Assembly (NCBI RefSeq): GCF_024662215.1
Contig: NZ_CP096115.1
Span: 1,116,001 to 1,180,000 of the forward strand
Direction of reading: 5' to 3'
Source: Methanoplanus endosymbiosus
GTDB taxonomy: Archaea > Halobacteriota > Methanomicrobia > Methanomicrobiales > Methanomicrobiaceae
DNA length: 64,000 bases
The position numbers and the translations under genes are program-made. The notes beneath the pieces are model-generated. The model had not been told where the DNA came from, did not search any database, and worked only from the letters and a program-made list of their open reading frames with translations. Shown piece after piece: positions 18,115-27,330 of the stretch. Numbering within the stretch: position 1 is the stretch's first letter; every line of letters begins with the position of its first letter.

Positions 18115-19584
18115 ATGGTATTCAGGATGAATCGTCTGGAACAGTTTTCAATAATAGCAGATGATCTGGGGACAGTCTTCAGATTTTTAAGTGTCGGAAC
18201 AATATTTCCGCTGCTTATTGCACTTTATTATCAGGAATGGGATATGCTTGTCCCGATGGCTCTTGTGCCGGTTGCCCTCTTCATTCTGGGAACAGTACTG
18301 TTACATTTCCCGGAGAACAAAAGAGAGGCAAAAGTAAGCCAGGCGCTCTTTTCAGTTGCATTCATATGGCTGGTATGTGCCTTTATCGGTGCAATACCAT
18401 TCTCACTCGGCATTGACATGCCCTATCTTGATGCAGTCTTTGAATCAATGTCAGGATGGACAGATACCGGCATTACCATGCTTCATGACGTGGATTCAAC
18501 ACCACATACCCTACTCTTCTGGAGATCGCTTATGCAGTGGCTGGGCGGTCTTGGCATTGTTGCATTTACGGTTGTGATGCTCTCAAAGACAGGACTGAAC
18601 CAGTCAAGATTTTACAGATCTGAAGGCAGAACCGAGGCATTTATGCCAAGTGTCGTGCAGCAGGGTCTTCAGATGTGGAAGATATATCTTATCCTAACCG
18701 GAATTTCAATAGTTGTTATTCTCTTATCAGGTGTGCCGCTGTGGGATTCTGTAAATATTGCCATGGTTGCAATTGCAACCGGAGGTTTTTCAGTGCATAC
18801 CGCCGGAATTCCGTACTACAACAATGCACTGCTTGAAATGCTCATAATTCCGGTGATGATTGCAGGTGCCCTTCCCTTTAAAATATATTATACCATGTAT
18901 TACAGGAGAAAATCCGGATTTTTAAAGGATGAACAGATAAAACTTCTGTTAATGCTCATACTGATCGGCTGCATAATAATCACTGCCGATCTCATCATGT
19001 ACAGGGGGCTTTCAGGTTTTGATGCCCTGAGAAAAGGTCTTTTTATGGCAGTTGCAGGTGCAACAAGCACAGGTTTTCAGACAGCAGCAGTCAGTCTCTG
19101 GGCACCGGTTACTGTCCTCACCCTGATATTTCTTATGTTCATCGGCGGATCTTCAGGCAGTACAGCCGGAGGAATTAAACTGTCAAGGGCAGCTATGGCA
19201 TACAGGGGGATTCTCTGGTGGTTCAGACGGAGCTATGTCAGCAGCAAAGTAATTGTTCCTTTCAGGTACGGCGGAAAGATAATTCCAAAGGCACAGGCAG
19301 AGACCGAAGTGTCCAGAAATATGATTATAATTCTGCTCTACATAATGACCATATTTATTGCTGTGGTGCTGATAATGCATTTTGAGACACCTGACCATGA
19401 CACCAGTATGGTTCTCTTTGATGTCGTATCAGCTTCATGCAACAACGGGATAAGCACAGGATTTGCAGGGCCGGATTTAAGCCCTTTCAGCAAGGTTGTC
19501 TATATATTTATCATGTGGATTGGCCGCCTTGAGATATTCCCGGTGATAATGCTCTTTATGGGTCTTTTCAAAGGGTTTGAATGA
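18115..19584 (+). CDS. trkH: Trk-type potassium transporter membrane subunit TrkH
   Basis: A 489-residue polytopic membrane protein of the TrkH/KtrB family. The four pore loops are recognisable: SMSGWTDTGITML, AIATGGFSVHTAG, AGATSTGFQTA and SASCNNGISTGF, each with the selectivity-filter Gly. It takes up K+ together with a TrkA-type nucleotide-binding subunit, which is not present in this window. The start may be ATG 18115 or ATG 18127. No ribosome-binding site is clear, and TTTTAACTAT about 20-26 nt upstream suggests a leaderless transcript. It is a single-gene unit convergent with the acyl-CoA synthetase. Confidence 0.93.
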   Translation: MVFRMNRLEQFSIIADDLGTVFRFLSVGTIFPLLIALYYQEWDMLVPMALVPVALFILGTVLLHFPENKREAKVSQALFSVAFIWLVCAFIGAIPFSLGIDMPYLDAVFESMSGWTDTGITMLHDVDSTPHTLLFWRSLMQWLGGLGIVAFTVVMLSKTGLNQSRFYRSEGRTEAFMPSVVQQGLQMWKIYLILTGISIVVILLSGVPLWDSVNIAMVAIATGGFSVHTAGIPYYNNALLEMLIIPVMIAGALPFKIYYTMYYRRKSGFLKDEQIKLLLMLILIGCIIITADLIMYRGLSGFDALRKGLFMAVAGATSTGFQTAAVSLWAPVTVLTLIFLMFIGGSSGSTAGGIKLSRAAMAYRGILWWFRRSYVSSKVIVPFRYGGKIIPKAQAETEVSRNMIIILLYIMTIFIAVVLIMHFETPDHDTSMVLFDVVSASCNNGISTGFAGPDLSPFSKVVYIFIMWIGRLEIFPVIMLFMGLFKGFE

Positions 19585-19609
19585 TATAAATTATAAAATA
19601 AAAAAAGGA

Positions 19610-21670
19610 TTAAAAGAGTCCCTGACCCTTTGCACGGAATTTGCTCTGAAGTGTCCTGCCGACTACACGGAAGGCGGTCTCAAGCTCCTCAAACGGAGGC
19701 ACTTTATTCTCTCTTAGGATCTCACGCCCTCCTGTCATCTCTGCACCTCCAAGAAGCACTGAAACTATGCGCTTGTCAGTGTCATCCGAGAGCTGCATAA
19801 TCTGCTTTGCAAACCTCTCCGAGGTGAGCACAAGGTTAGGGAATCCTATTACCACACAGATGTCCCAGAGATCGTCATGCTTTGCAAGGACATTGAAGGT
19901 TCTTGCAAACCTCTCTCCGTCAGCATCACCCAGAAGATCGACAGGGTTGCCTTTGTTCCAGAATTCCGGCAGGAAAGTGTTCAGCTCGTCAATAACATTC
20001 TGCGGCAGATCAACTATCTCAATACCATAGCGCTCTGCATAATCGGTTGAGAGAACTGCAAAACCGCCTGCATTTGTAACCACTACAGCCCGTCTGCCAA
20101 GCGGATAGTGCTTGTGATGTGAGAGGAATTCAGCTGCAAGGAAGGCATCTTCAAGGTTTGTAACCGAAAGAATGCCTGCTTCCCGGAAGGCCTCCATATA
20201 GACCTCATAACTTCCTGCAAGAGATCCTGTATGTGATGCAGCGGCGGCACGGCCCCTTGCTGATGAACCGGATTTGATTGCAACAACAGGCTTTATCTTT
20301 GCAACCTCACTTACCCGCTTCATGAATTCCCTCCCGTTGTTTATCTCCTCGATATACATGATGATGGCATCGGTGTTCTCATCAGACTCTGCCCAGTGGA
20401 GATAATCAAGGAAGGTTAAATCACTCTGGTTGCCTACAGAAACGACAGATGAAAATCCGACATCATGCGTAAGACTCCAGTCCACAACAGCATTTACAAT
20501 CGCACCGCTCTGTGACAGGAAGGCAATGTTTCCGGGAGTCGGAGATCTCTGGACATAGGTGGTATCATATCCCTTGTGGGGGCTGATAAGTCCAAGGCAG
20601 TTAGGGCCGACAATTCTTGTGCCATGCCTCTTTGCAATGGCAACCATCTTATCTTCAAGCTTTTTGCCCTCCTCGCTCATCTCCTTAAATCCGGCAGTGA
20701 TTACAACCGCAATCTTTACACCCTTCTTGCCGCACTCCTCCATTACTCCGGGCACAAGCCTTGACGGAACTGTAATTACAGCCATATCGACATCCCCTTC
20801 AACGTCAAGAATGCTTGGATATGTCTTAAAGCACATAATGCGATCCCTGTTTGGATTGACAGGATAGAGTTTGCCTGGGAATGATGACAGTTTGTGCATA
20901 ACAGCATAACCCATCTTTCCGGGAGTCTCGGATGCGCCTATGACTGCGATGGATGATGGATTGAAATATTCAACCGGAACAAGTTCATGCTCCTCCTCAC
21001 TGCCATTGTGCTCATCACTGAAGATGAAGGCTGTGTCCACCGCACATGCACCATTTTCATACAGCCTGAGCGGGTTAATGTCAAACTCCTTTAAGTCTTC
21101 AGTCTCTTCAAAGGCTTTGCAGACATTCATTATAATCTTTACAAGTCCGTCCTCGTCCTTTGGTGTTGAACCCCTGTAACCGGAGATCAGTTTGTAGGAG
21201 TTGATCTCCCTGACCATCTTCCTGACCTCATCTTCAGTTAAAGGCAGGATTCTGAGCGAGACATCTTTTAAGAATTCGACAAGAGTTCCACCGATTCCGA
21301 ATGTTATGGTCTTTCCAAAGGATGGATCAGTATTTCCGCCGATGATAAGCTCAACACCGGGTTCAGCCATCTCTTCAACAATAACACCCTCAATCTCCGC
21401 ATCCGGATTCGCAGATGAAATGTTTGAGATTATCCTCTCATATGCCTTTGATGCCTCTTCTGCACTGCTCACACCAACGATGACACCTCCGGCATCGCTC
21501 TTGTGGATGATCTGCGGTGAGACGATCTTCATGACTACCGGAAATCCAATCTCAGTTGCAGACTCTGCTGCATCATCTGCGGATTTTACAATTTTGTATT
21601 CAGGTACCGGCACATCATATTTTTTGAGGAAATCATATCCCTCTGCTTCACTTAATAACCATTCTGCCAT
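19610..21670 (-). CDS. ADP-forming acetate/acyl-CoA ligase, fused beta-alpha subunits
   Basis: A 686-residue fused NDP-forming acyl-CoA synthetase that interconverts acyl-CoA + ADP + Pi and acid + CoA + ATP. The ATP-grasp (beta) part is N-terminal (residues 1-225, with GFPVVMKIVSPQIIHKSDAGGV). The CoA-binding Rossmann (alpha) part starts near residue 240 (SSIAVIGASETPGKMGY). The phospho-His in SHTGSLAGS (about residue 481) is kept. The order is beta-alpha, the reverse of many fused enzymes. Substrate (acetate or an aryl/branched acid) cannot be read from sequence. It is transcribed alone and divergently from tbp. Confidence 0.9.
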   Translation of the reverse strand: MAEWLLSEAEGYDFLKKYDVPVPEYKIVKSADDAAESATEIGFPVVMKIVSPQIIHKSDAGGVIVGVSSAEEASKAYERIISNISSANPDAEIEGVIVEEMAEPGVELIIGGNTDPSFGKTITFGIGGTLVEFLKDVSLRILPLTEDEVRKMVREINSYKLISGYRGSTPKDEDGLVKIIMNVCKAFEETEDLKEFDINPLRLYENGACAVDTAFIFSDEHNGSEEEHELVPVEYFNPSSIAVIGASETPGKMGYAVMHKLSSFPGKLYPVNPNRDRIMCFKTYPSILDVEGDVDMAVITVPSRLVPGVMEECGKKGVKIAVVITAGFKEMSEEGKKLEDKMVAIAKRHGTRIVGPNCLGLISPHKGYDTTYVQRSPTPGNIAFLSQSGAIVNAVVDWSLTHDVGFSSVVSVGNQSDLTFLDYLHWAESDENTDAIIMYIEEINNGREFMKRVSEVAKIKPVVAIKSGSSARGRAAAASHTGSLAGSYEVYMEAFREAGILSVTNLEDAFLAAEFLSHHKHYPLGRRAVVVTNAGGFAVLSTDYAERYGIEIVDLPQNVIDELNTFLPEFWNKGNPVDLLGDADGERFARTFNVLAKHDDLWDICVVIGFPNLVLTSERFAKQIMQLSDDTDKRIVSVLLGGAEMTGGREILRENKVPPFEELETAFRVVGRTLQSKFRAKGQGLF

Positions 21671-21913
21671 ATTTTAATCCTCTTTTTTTATAAAGGGGGC
21701 TTTGGAGAGGCCCGAAAATGCACCTGTATCAGTTCAGATATTATTACAGAATCTGCATTTTCCGGCACAGACATACCCTTCAACAAATGACGAAAAAACA
21801 TTCGTTAGGATTTGCTTACCATTAATTGATCTAATTTATAGATAAAATTTTGTAACAGTTAATCGTGTAGAATATAGAACACTTTAAATATGCATCCGGG
21901 TTGCGCATTCATC

Positions 21914-21957
21914 TGTCGAATTTGACAACCAAGCAATCATTTATATAACATATAAAT
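21914..21957 (+). promoter_or_regulatory. tbp promoter with upstream palindrome
   Basis: TTTATATA (21940-21947) is centred about 27 nt before the ATG at 21971, and no Shine-Dalgarno sequence precedes the ATG, so the mRNA is probably leaderless. An imperfect palindrome, TGTCGAATTTGACA (21914-21927), sits just upstream of the TATA box and could be an operator. The remaining part of the 300-bp gap shows nothing else. Confidence 0.5.
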
Positions 21958-21970
21958 CCTTTTTATAAAC

Positions 21971-22531
21971 ATGAAGGTGAATCCTGAAGATTCTTTAAAG
22001 ATAGAAAATATTGTGGCCTCCGCAAAGGTCGCTGACAAACTTGATCTTCAGATGATAAATGAAGAGATCAAAGATGCCGAGTATAATAAGAAGAGATTTC
22101 CCGGCGTTGTACTGAGGATGCAGGACCCGAAGATAGCAGCGCTTGTTTTTGGTTCCGGAAAGGTAGTACTTACGGGTGCGAAGAGTGTTGACAATCTCTC
22201 AAAAGGTCTTGAGATCCTTGGAGAGAAACTCAGGGCACTAAAACTTGACATACCTGACAACCTTGAGTACAAAATCCAGAATATTGTGACATCAGCAGAC
22301 CTTGGATCGCCAATAAATCTTAATAAAATAGCAGTCGGATTTAATCTTGAAAAGATAGAATATGAACCTGAGCAGTTTCCGGGACTGGTGTACCGCCTTG
22401 ATGAGCCAAAAGTTGTTGTTCTCTTATTTGGTTCAGGAAAACTGATTATAACCGGAGGAAAACAGCCGAAAGACGCAAAAGCGGCAGTCATAAAAATCAT
22501 GTCAGACCTCTCAAATCTGGGTCTCATATAA
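21971..22531 (+). CDS. tbp: TATA-box-binding protein
   Basis: A 186-residue general transcription factor that binds the TATA box and recruits TFB and RNA polymerase. The two direct repeats of the TBP saddle are obvious: residues about 8-95 (KIENIVASAKV, FPGVVLRM, ALVFGSGKVVLTGAKS) and 98-186 (KIQNIVTSADLG, FPGLVYRLDEP, VLLFGSGKLIITGGK). The paired Phe-Pro-Gly and FGSGK segments are diagnostic. Length is normal for archaea. The ATG lies at leaderless distance from a strong TATA box. No TFB or second TBP copy is in the window. Confidence 0.97.
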   Translation: MKVNPEDSLKIENIVASAKVADKLDLQMINEEIKDAEYNKKRFPGVVLRMQDPKIAALVFGSGKVVLTGAKSVDNLSKGLEILGEKLRALKLDIPDNLEYKIQNIVTSADLGSPINLNKIAVGFNLEKIEYEPEQFPGLVYRLDEPKVVVLLFGSGKLIITGGKQPKDAKAAVIKIMSDLSNLGLI

Positions 22532-22672
22532 TATTTTTGGTAAAATAACAAATTTCATTTTTACAGTTCAATATTCTTAGTATTAATTTCAGTACTGGAA
22601 ATACCCTGATAAGGATAAACACCTATATATATCATTCTGACATAAATTCTAAGAAATAATTCTGGTGAAGAT

Positions 22673-23050
22673 ATGAAACTTGAAAGAGTACTGACATTTA
22701 CAGATGCAGAAGAAGAACTTGCCAATCTGCTTACAGAGATCGGCATGAAGAGAAATGTCTCAAAGGTCCTTGTATATCTTGCAAATACCAATGAAGCAAC
22801 ATCAAGAGATATTGAGAGAGGAACAGATCTCAGGCAGCCTGAAGTAAGCATTGCTATGAGGACACTCATGGAGAAGGAATGGATTGACAGCCGCGAGAGC
22901 AAAGCAGAGAGCAAAGGCAGGCCGGTTAAGATCTATTCACTCTCAAAGGACATCAATGACATTGTTGATATCATTGAAGTCGAAAAAGAGAAGGAAATTA
23001 ATATTCAGCTCAAACTTATTGAGAAGGTAAGAGGCTTAATCGCCAAGTAA
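22673..23050 (+). CDS. TrmB/ArsR-like HTH transcriptional regulator
   Basis: A 125-residue protein with a winged helix (about residues 22-95: IGMKRNVSKVLVYLANTNEATSRDIERGTDLRQPEVSIAMRTLMEKEWI) and a wing ending in GRPVKIYSL, followed by a Glu/Lys-rich helix suited to dimerisation (VEKEKEINIQLKLIEKVRGL). The fold resembles the DNA-binding domain of TrmB and related archaeal regulators, without a sugar-binding domain. GGTGA lies 4 nt before the ATG. Its 3' end overlaps the 3' end of convergent rpiA by 15 bp. The target genes are unknown. Confidence 0.8.
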   Translation: MKLERVLTFTDAEEELANLLTEIGMKRNVSKVLVYLANTNEATSRDIERGTDLRQPEVSIAMRTLMEKEWIDSRESKAESKGRPVKIYSLSKDINDIVDIIEVEKEKEINIQLKLIEKVRGLIAK

Positions 23051-23728
23051 AATAACCTCAACATCATTTTTCTTTCCGATTACAACTTTAGTTTTGGAAG
23101 AGTACTGTGTAAATAGTCCGCAGGATAATACTCCAGGTATATTATTCAGTCTGCTCTCAAGGTTTTCAGGATCAGATATTACTCCAAAAGAGCAGTCAAT
23201 CTCAAAATTACCACTGTCTGTTATCACCGGCCCGTCCTTCTTTACGCCTTCCCTTACAACCGGAACTCCGCCAAGTTTCCTTATTGTCTCCATCATGGTT
23301 GAGCAGGCAAATGGTATGACTTCAACAGGAACGACTGCGTCAAGTCTGTCAGAGAGCTTTGAAGGATCGCTTACAACAATGAAACTGTCTGCCGCATCGC
23401 ATACACATTTCTCCATGGTCTGTGCCGCACCTCTGCCTTTAATCATTCTGAGTTTAGGATCGATCTGATCTGCTCCGTCAATTGCCAGGTCAAGTGTAGG
23501 GTAATCATCAAGCGTCCCAAGCGGTATGCCATATTCCCTTGCACGCCTCATCGCCTGATAGGATGTCGGAACTCCTACTATGTCAAGGCCTTCGTTTATC
23601 ATAGCGGATATTTTTTCCATTGCAAAAAATACTGTTGAACCTGTGCCAAGTCCGACAATCATCCCGTCTTCAACAAGTTCTGCGGCATAATAACCGGCAT
23701 TCTTCTTCATAATATTAGCGTCAGTCAT
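23036..23728 (-). CDS. rpiA: Ribose-5-phosphate isomerase A
   Basis: A 230-residue RpiA, which interconverts ribose 5-phosphate and ribulose 5-phosphate. Motifs: GLGTGSTV (phosphate binding, about residues 26-33), DLAIDGADQID (catalytic Asp region, about 80-90) and KGRGAAQTMEK, where most family members have KGGGAA; the Gly-to-Arg change is noted but the catalytic Lys is kept. An AGGA site precedes the ATG at a normal distance. The enzyme would supply ribose phosphate for nucleotides. It overlaps the convergent HTH gene by 15 bp. Confidence 0.95.
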   Translation of the reverse strand: MTDANIMKKNAGYYAAELVEDGMIVGLGTGSTVFFAMEKISAMINEGLDIVGVPTSYQAMRRAREYGIPLGTLDDYPTLDLAIDGADQIDPKLRMIKGRGAAQTMEKCVCDAADSFIVVSDPSKLSDRLDAVVPVEVIPFACSTMMETIRKLGGVPVVREGVKKDGPVITDSGNFEIDCSFGVISDPENLESRLNNIPGVLSCGLFTQYSSKTKVVIGKKNDVEVILLGD

Positions 23729-23913
23729 GAAAATTCCTGATTATAATTGCATAGCCATCTGAATTAAATTATTCCGGGAATTTATGCAGAAGAACCGGAC
23801 AATGAGATCCGGAGAGTAAGAGATGACCGGAGATTCAGGCTTTAAAAGGTAAAAAATTTAAAAGATAATTGATTCCCGGAGAAATATACCAATATTGCCC
23901 CAAAAAATTCCGG

Positions 23914-24651
23914 TTACATTATCAGATAATCAATAGAGACCGATGCTGTAACATCAACGGTGTCAGGGCTTACCGGAGTAGGGGCAGCCATACCGCCCAC
24001 AGACTTCTCCATTACCGCATAGTCCATACTGTTGCTGTAACTGTACGGCGTGTAGCTCGAACCGACATTGACAGATTTCACACCGGAGATTTTTACGCCA
24101 AGCGCTGCTGATACTGCATCTGCATCAAGTTTTGCCTGCTCAACTGCCGCAGTAATTGCCTGTGATCTCAGTGACTGTGACTTTTCGTCACTGAGTGTGA
24201 AATAGATACTGTTTATCCGGTTTGCACCACTCAGAACACTTGCATCAATGATGTCCCCCGCAAGATCAATCTTGCCTGTCTCTACCAGAACTGTATTTGT
24301 AACCTTATAGATCTTCTTATCCTTGCCAAACGGAGAGTCTGAACCTGTGGTATAGGAGTAGATATTGTAGCCTGCTGTGCTTATCTCGTCATCGGTCAGG
24401 CCGATAGCTTTTAAGCTGTTTACAGTCTGTGTCATTCTCTCAGCATTCTCCTGCTGTGCCTTAACGGCATCTGTATTCTCAGTCTCAACGGCTATGGTTA
24501 TCTTCACAACATCCGGATCTGTCGTAACCTTACCTGTCCCTGAGACATGAATAAGCCTGTCATCCTCTGTAATCTCTGCCGATGCAGTGCCTGCCAGTGC
24601 CAGAACTGCAATGAGCATGACTGCGAGAATTATATTTTTTCCTGCCTTCAT
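23914..24651 (-). CDS. Secreted SIMPL-domain (DUF541) protein
   Basis: A 245-residue exported protein. I start at ATG 24651 (MKAGKNIILAVMLIAVLALAG...SAE), because this gives a signal peptide directly; the longer frame from 24732 adds 27 unlikely residues, and a TATA-like TTAATATTTTAAAG lies within that extension. The mature part is a SIMPL domain (formerly DUF541): VSGTGKVTTDPDVVKITIAVET near its start, the YNIYSYTT segment, then a long helix with QAITAAVEQAKLDADAVSAALGVKI. SIMPL proteins are periplasmic or outer-surface oligomers of uncertain function. There is no membrane anchor, so the protein is secreted or held at the surface. No operon partner. Confidence 0.88.
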   Translation of the reverse strand: MKAGKNIILAVMLIAVLALAGTASAEITEDDRLIHVSGTGKVTTDPDVVKITIAVETENTDAVKAQQENAERMTQTVNSLKAIGLTDDEISTAGYNIYSYTTGSDSPFGKDKKIYKVTNTVLVETGKIDLAGDIIDASVLSGANRINSIYFTLSDEKSQSLRSQAITAAVEQAKLDADAVSAALGVKISGVKSVNVGSSYTPYSYSNSMDYAVMEKSVGGMAAPTPVSPDTVDVTASVSIDYLIM

Positions 24652-24830
24652 AGTTATCAGAAGATAGTTGTTCTTTAAAATATTAACCCTATCTTTGACT
24701 TCGAAAAAGATCGAAGTTAAAATAGAGCACAATTTCCGGAAAAACAGGATTAAAAAGAGAATTAAACAGGAAAAATATGAAAAAAAGATGTCCGTAAATT
24801 ATTTCCGGAGTTAAATATAAATTTCCGGAG

Positions 24831-25787
24831 TCATTTCAGATTAACTGTGCCCATTACACGAAGTTTTCCTGAGTCAAGCTGGTGAATCACTGCCCGGTCA
24901 CCCGGAAGATAGACAATATTCTTATCAAGTTTCAGTGTTATTTCAGGTTTTTTAGGGTCATTGCCTGAGACAGACTCAATCCTGCCGGATACATACTGCA
25001 TCCAGTGGCCAAGATGAATCACCATTCCGGCTTCAATGGGTGCTGACCAGTATTTCACAATATCAGCCTCTCCGGAGAATGTATCTGTATATTTAACATT
25101 GTCATCTGTTGTCAGAACAAATCCGCGGTCGAGGTCATCTGCTGAGATATTTTTCAGAGCCAGACCGACACGGTCACCTGCATGTGCATCGGAGAAGTCA
25201 TCATCATGCTTCTGAATTGATCTTAGCTGTGCAGTCTTCTCATCCGGAAGAACATTCAGGGAATCATGAACTTTAATTGTACCTTTCACAACCGTGCCAA
25301 GAATAACCGTTCCTATCCCCTTTACATTGAAGTGGTGATCTATGGATACAGTGCCGGGACTGTCATCTTTGCTTAACTCAAGGGATGCAGCCTCCTTTAG
25401 CAGCATTTCACGGAGAAAGATCGGGTCATCCTCAGAGAATTCGTAGTTCTCAAGGACTGTGCCCTTAATGAGCGGGGCAATCTGGGATTTATCAATATAA
25501 TTTCTGAGAATGATACAGCCGGATATTATGCCGGCGCAGTCTGCCATCAGTACAGTCTCACCAAACTCAGCAGTGATGCCGTCAACAACAATGATGGCAT
25601 AATCTGCCATTGATGCAGTATAAAAGAGCGGTGCAAGTTTCTCAGGGTACTTCACAGGTTCGATTAGGGTTACGGTGTCCTCTCCCTTCTTAAGATTGTA
25701 TAATATTACATCGGACTGTGTTCCTTCCTTTCCGATGGTCTTTGCATACCCGGCACATCCGAGCACAGCTACATTAAGGTTTGGCAT
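24831..25787 (-). CDS. SelB-like translation factor (aSelBL type) with degenerate GTPase domain
   Basis: A 318-residue EF-Tu/SelB relative. Domain II (about residues 145-230: GTVSIDHHFNVKGIGTVILGTVVKGTIKVHDSLNVLP) and domain III (to 318) are well kept. The G domain has lost its nucleotide-binding motifs: the P-loop region reads LGCAGYAKTIGKEG (residues 9-22) without GxxxxGKS/T, the DxPG region reads IEPVKYPEK (42-50), and the NKxD region reads LRNYIDKSQ (94-102). The SelB C-terminal mRNA-binding domain is absent. Archaeal SelB-like proteins with disrupted GTPase domains are a known family in methanogens that are not limited to selenocysteine users. A role at the ribosome or with aminoacyl-tRNA is plausible but unproven. 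Confidence 0.8.
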   Translation of the reverse strand: MPNLNVAVLGCAGYAKTIGKEGTQSDVILYNLKKGEDTVTLIEPVKYPEKLAPLFYTASMADYAIIVVDGITAEFGETVLMADCAGIISGCIILRNYIDKSQIAPLIKGTVLENYEFSEDDPIFLREMLLKEAASLELSKDDSPGTVSIDHHFNVKGIGTVILGTVVKGTIKVHDSLNVLPDEKTAQLRSIQKHDDDFSDAHAGDRVGLALKNISADDLDRGFVLTTDDNVKYTDTFSGEADIVKYWSAPIEAGMVIHLGHWMQYVSGRIESVSGNDPKKPEITLKLDKNIVYLPGDRAVIHQLDSGKLRVMGTVNLK

Positions 25788-25884
25788 AGTGCCTTAATGT
25801 TAGAATCTATTGAATAATGATGCTTCTTATTGAGGGCGGTATCAGAGGATAAAATAGAGGGGAAATTTATGTATATAGATCTCA

Positions 25885-27110
25885 TCAGTCCTTAAGTTCC
25901 ATATCATAATGATTTCTAAGGACTCTTCTGATCTTGTCTGATTTGAGATAATTATTGTCAAGTTCATCAATTATCCGGTCAATTTCACCCGCCTGTTTCA
26001 GAATCTCTTTGTTATCCGGATTCTCATCAAGAGAGGAGATGGCCACAATAACAGATAATGGATTTCTGATATGGTCGTTTAAAATTGCCAGCTGTTCCAG
26101 ATTTTTTTCGATCTGTACAATTGACTTCTTCTCCCTCATATTGCTTTCAAATTCAGATGTCTTATCCCTTAAAAGCAGAATAAATCCGCAATTTACCGCT
26201 TCAGGTTCAAGAGGTGCACTCTGAAAGAGAATATATTTTTTCCCGCCATCACCGTCTGTCTCAATAATCTTTCTGACATTGTCTCTGTTTAAATCATATA
26301 CCATATCCTCTGAAATGTCCTGAAATATATCACTGACACGCAGACCAACCTTATCTTTCGATTTAATCTCCATTATAGTCTCTGCCGATGAATTGATGTC
26401 AATTATGACTCCATTTCTGTCTGCAACAATAACTCCCTCAATCATACTCCTGAATACTTTTTTGTAAGCCTCAGGAATTATCTCAGCAAGGGGAACTCTG
26501 AATACGCCAATATAGATCATAATTCCGGTTAAAAGAAAGAAGAATGGTGTCAGATCAAAAAGATTATCCGGCGCAAAACCTGTCACAAATATTATATTGC
26601 CGATAAACGGAATAAGGGCACCTGCCATAACATAAGAGATCTGCACCCTCTGATGACGCGGGGACGGGATATATGTCCATAACAGGAACAGAAATCCAAG
26701 AAATATAAGCAGGTAAGAGTAAAAAATATAGATATAATACCAGGGACCAAAAAATAACGAAATAAAACCAAAACCATCGATGCTATTATATGCAGCATTC
26801 ACAAAAAGGCCGTGATAACCGTTTGTCAGAATAACTGCCAGTGTCAGAACCGGAATTATGAGAAGGCATGCCAGATTTCTAAGAGAGATGCAACTTTTTC
26901 TGCCGGTATAATCAAGGACAAAACAGAGCCATAAAATGGGAACAAATACCCCGGCAAAGAAGGGAAAGACATTGAATAGCATCATAAATGCATAATTAGA
27001 ATAGTTATATTCAACAGCATAAAATAAAGACCAAAGGGATACAAAGACCATCAGTACTGAAAAAGGAACAGCACCAAGAACATGCTTTTTAGAGGCCGAA
27101 AGGTAAGCAA
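25885..27110 (-). pseudogene. Membrane PAS sensor (7TM histidine-kinase-like), 3' part of a gene split by a TnpB element
   Basis: This frame holds a seven-helix N-terminal sensor region of histidine-kinase type (its consensus KHVLGAVPFSVLMVFVSLWSLFYAVE lies at the cut end), a PAS domain (about residues 200-300: GVIVADRNGVIIDINSSAETIMEI) and a short helical region with the HisKA-like LNDHIRNPLSVI. No ATPase domain follows, so it was never a complete kinase, or it works with another protein. The first in-frame ATG is 27051, but coding similarity continues upstream to 27110, where the IS605-type element begins. The missing first helix lies beyond the element at 28465-28512. Residual expression from ATG 27051 cannot be excluded. 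Confidence 0.8.
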
Positions 27111-27330
27111 GTGAACTACCTCTGGGCTAAAGACCCAGAGGCTTCCTGCTTCATACCCCAAACCATTGTTCGTAAGTCCACAGGCCCTTCCCCTCGTTCC
27201 AAGGGTGTAAAGATATTATATTCCAATTAGATTCTGTTTATCAAAAGCAAATTTCCTGATATTTATTGCGGCATTTATATCCCGGTCATGATGTACCCCA
27301 CAATCCGGACAAATCCAGTCTCTATCAGAT
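27111..27330 (-). ncRNA. Predicted omega (reRNA) guide RNA scaffold of TnpB
   Basis: In this family the guide RNA scaffold overlaps the 3' end of tnpB and runs to the right end of the element; the bases just past the end act as the guide. The 105 nt after the tnpB stop are G-rich and end with the hairpin at 27119-27141 followed by AGTTCAC. The 5' limit given is only a guess from family knowledge. The guide would read into the sensor gene from 27110 downwards (TTGCTTACCTTTCGG). Confidence 0.6.

Noticed and set aside
21201-21677. 158-codon plus-strand frame
   Set aside because: Antisense to the acyl-CoA synthetase N-terminus; Ser/Thr/Pro-rich product typical of antisense frames.
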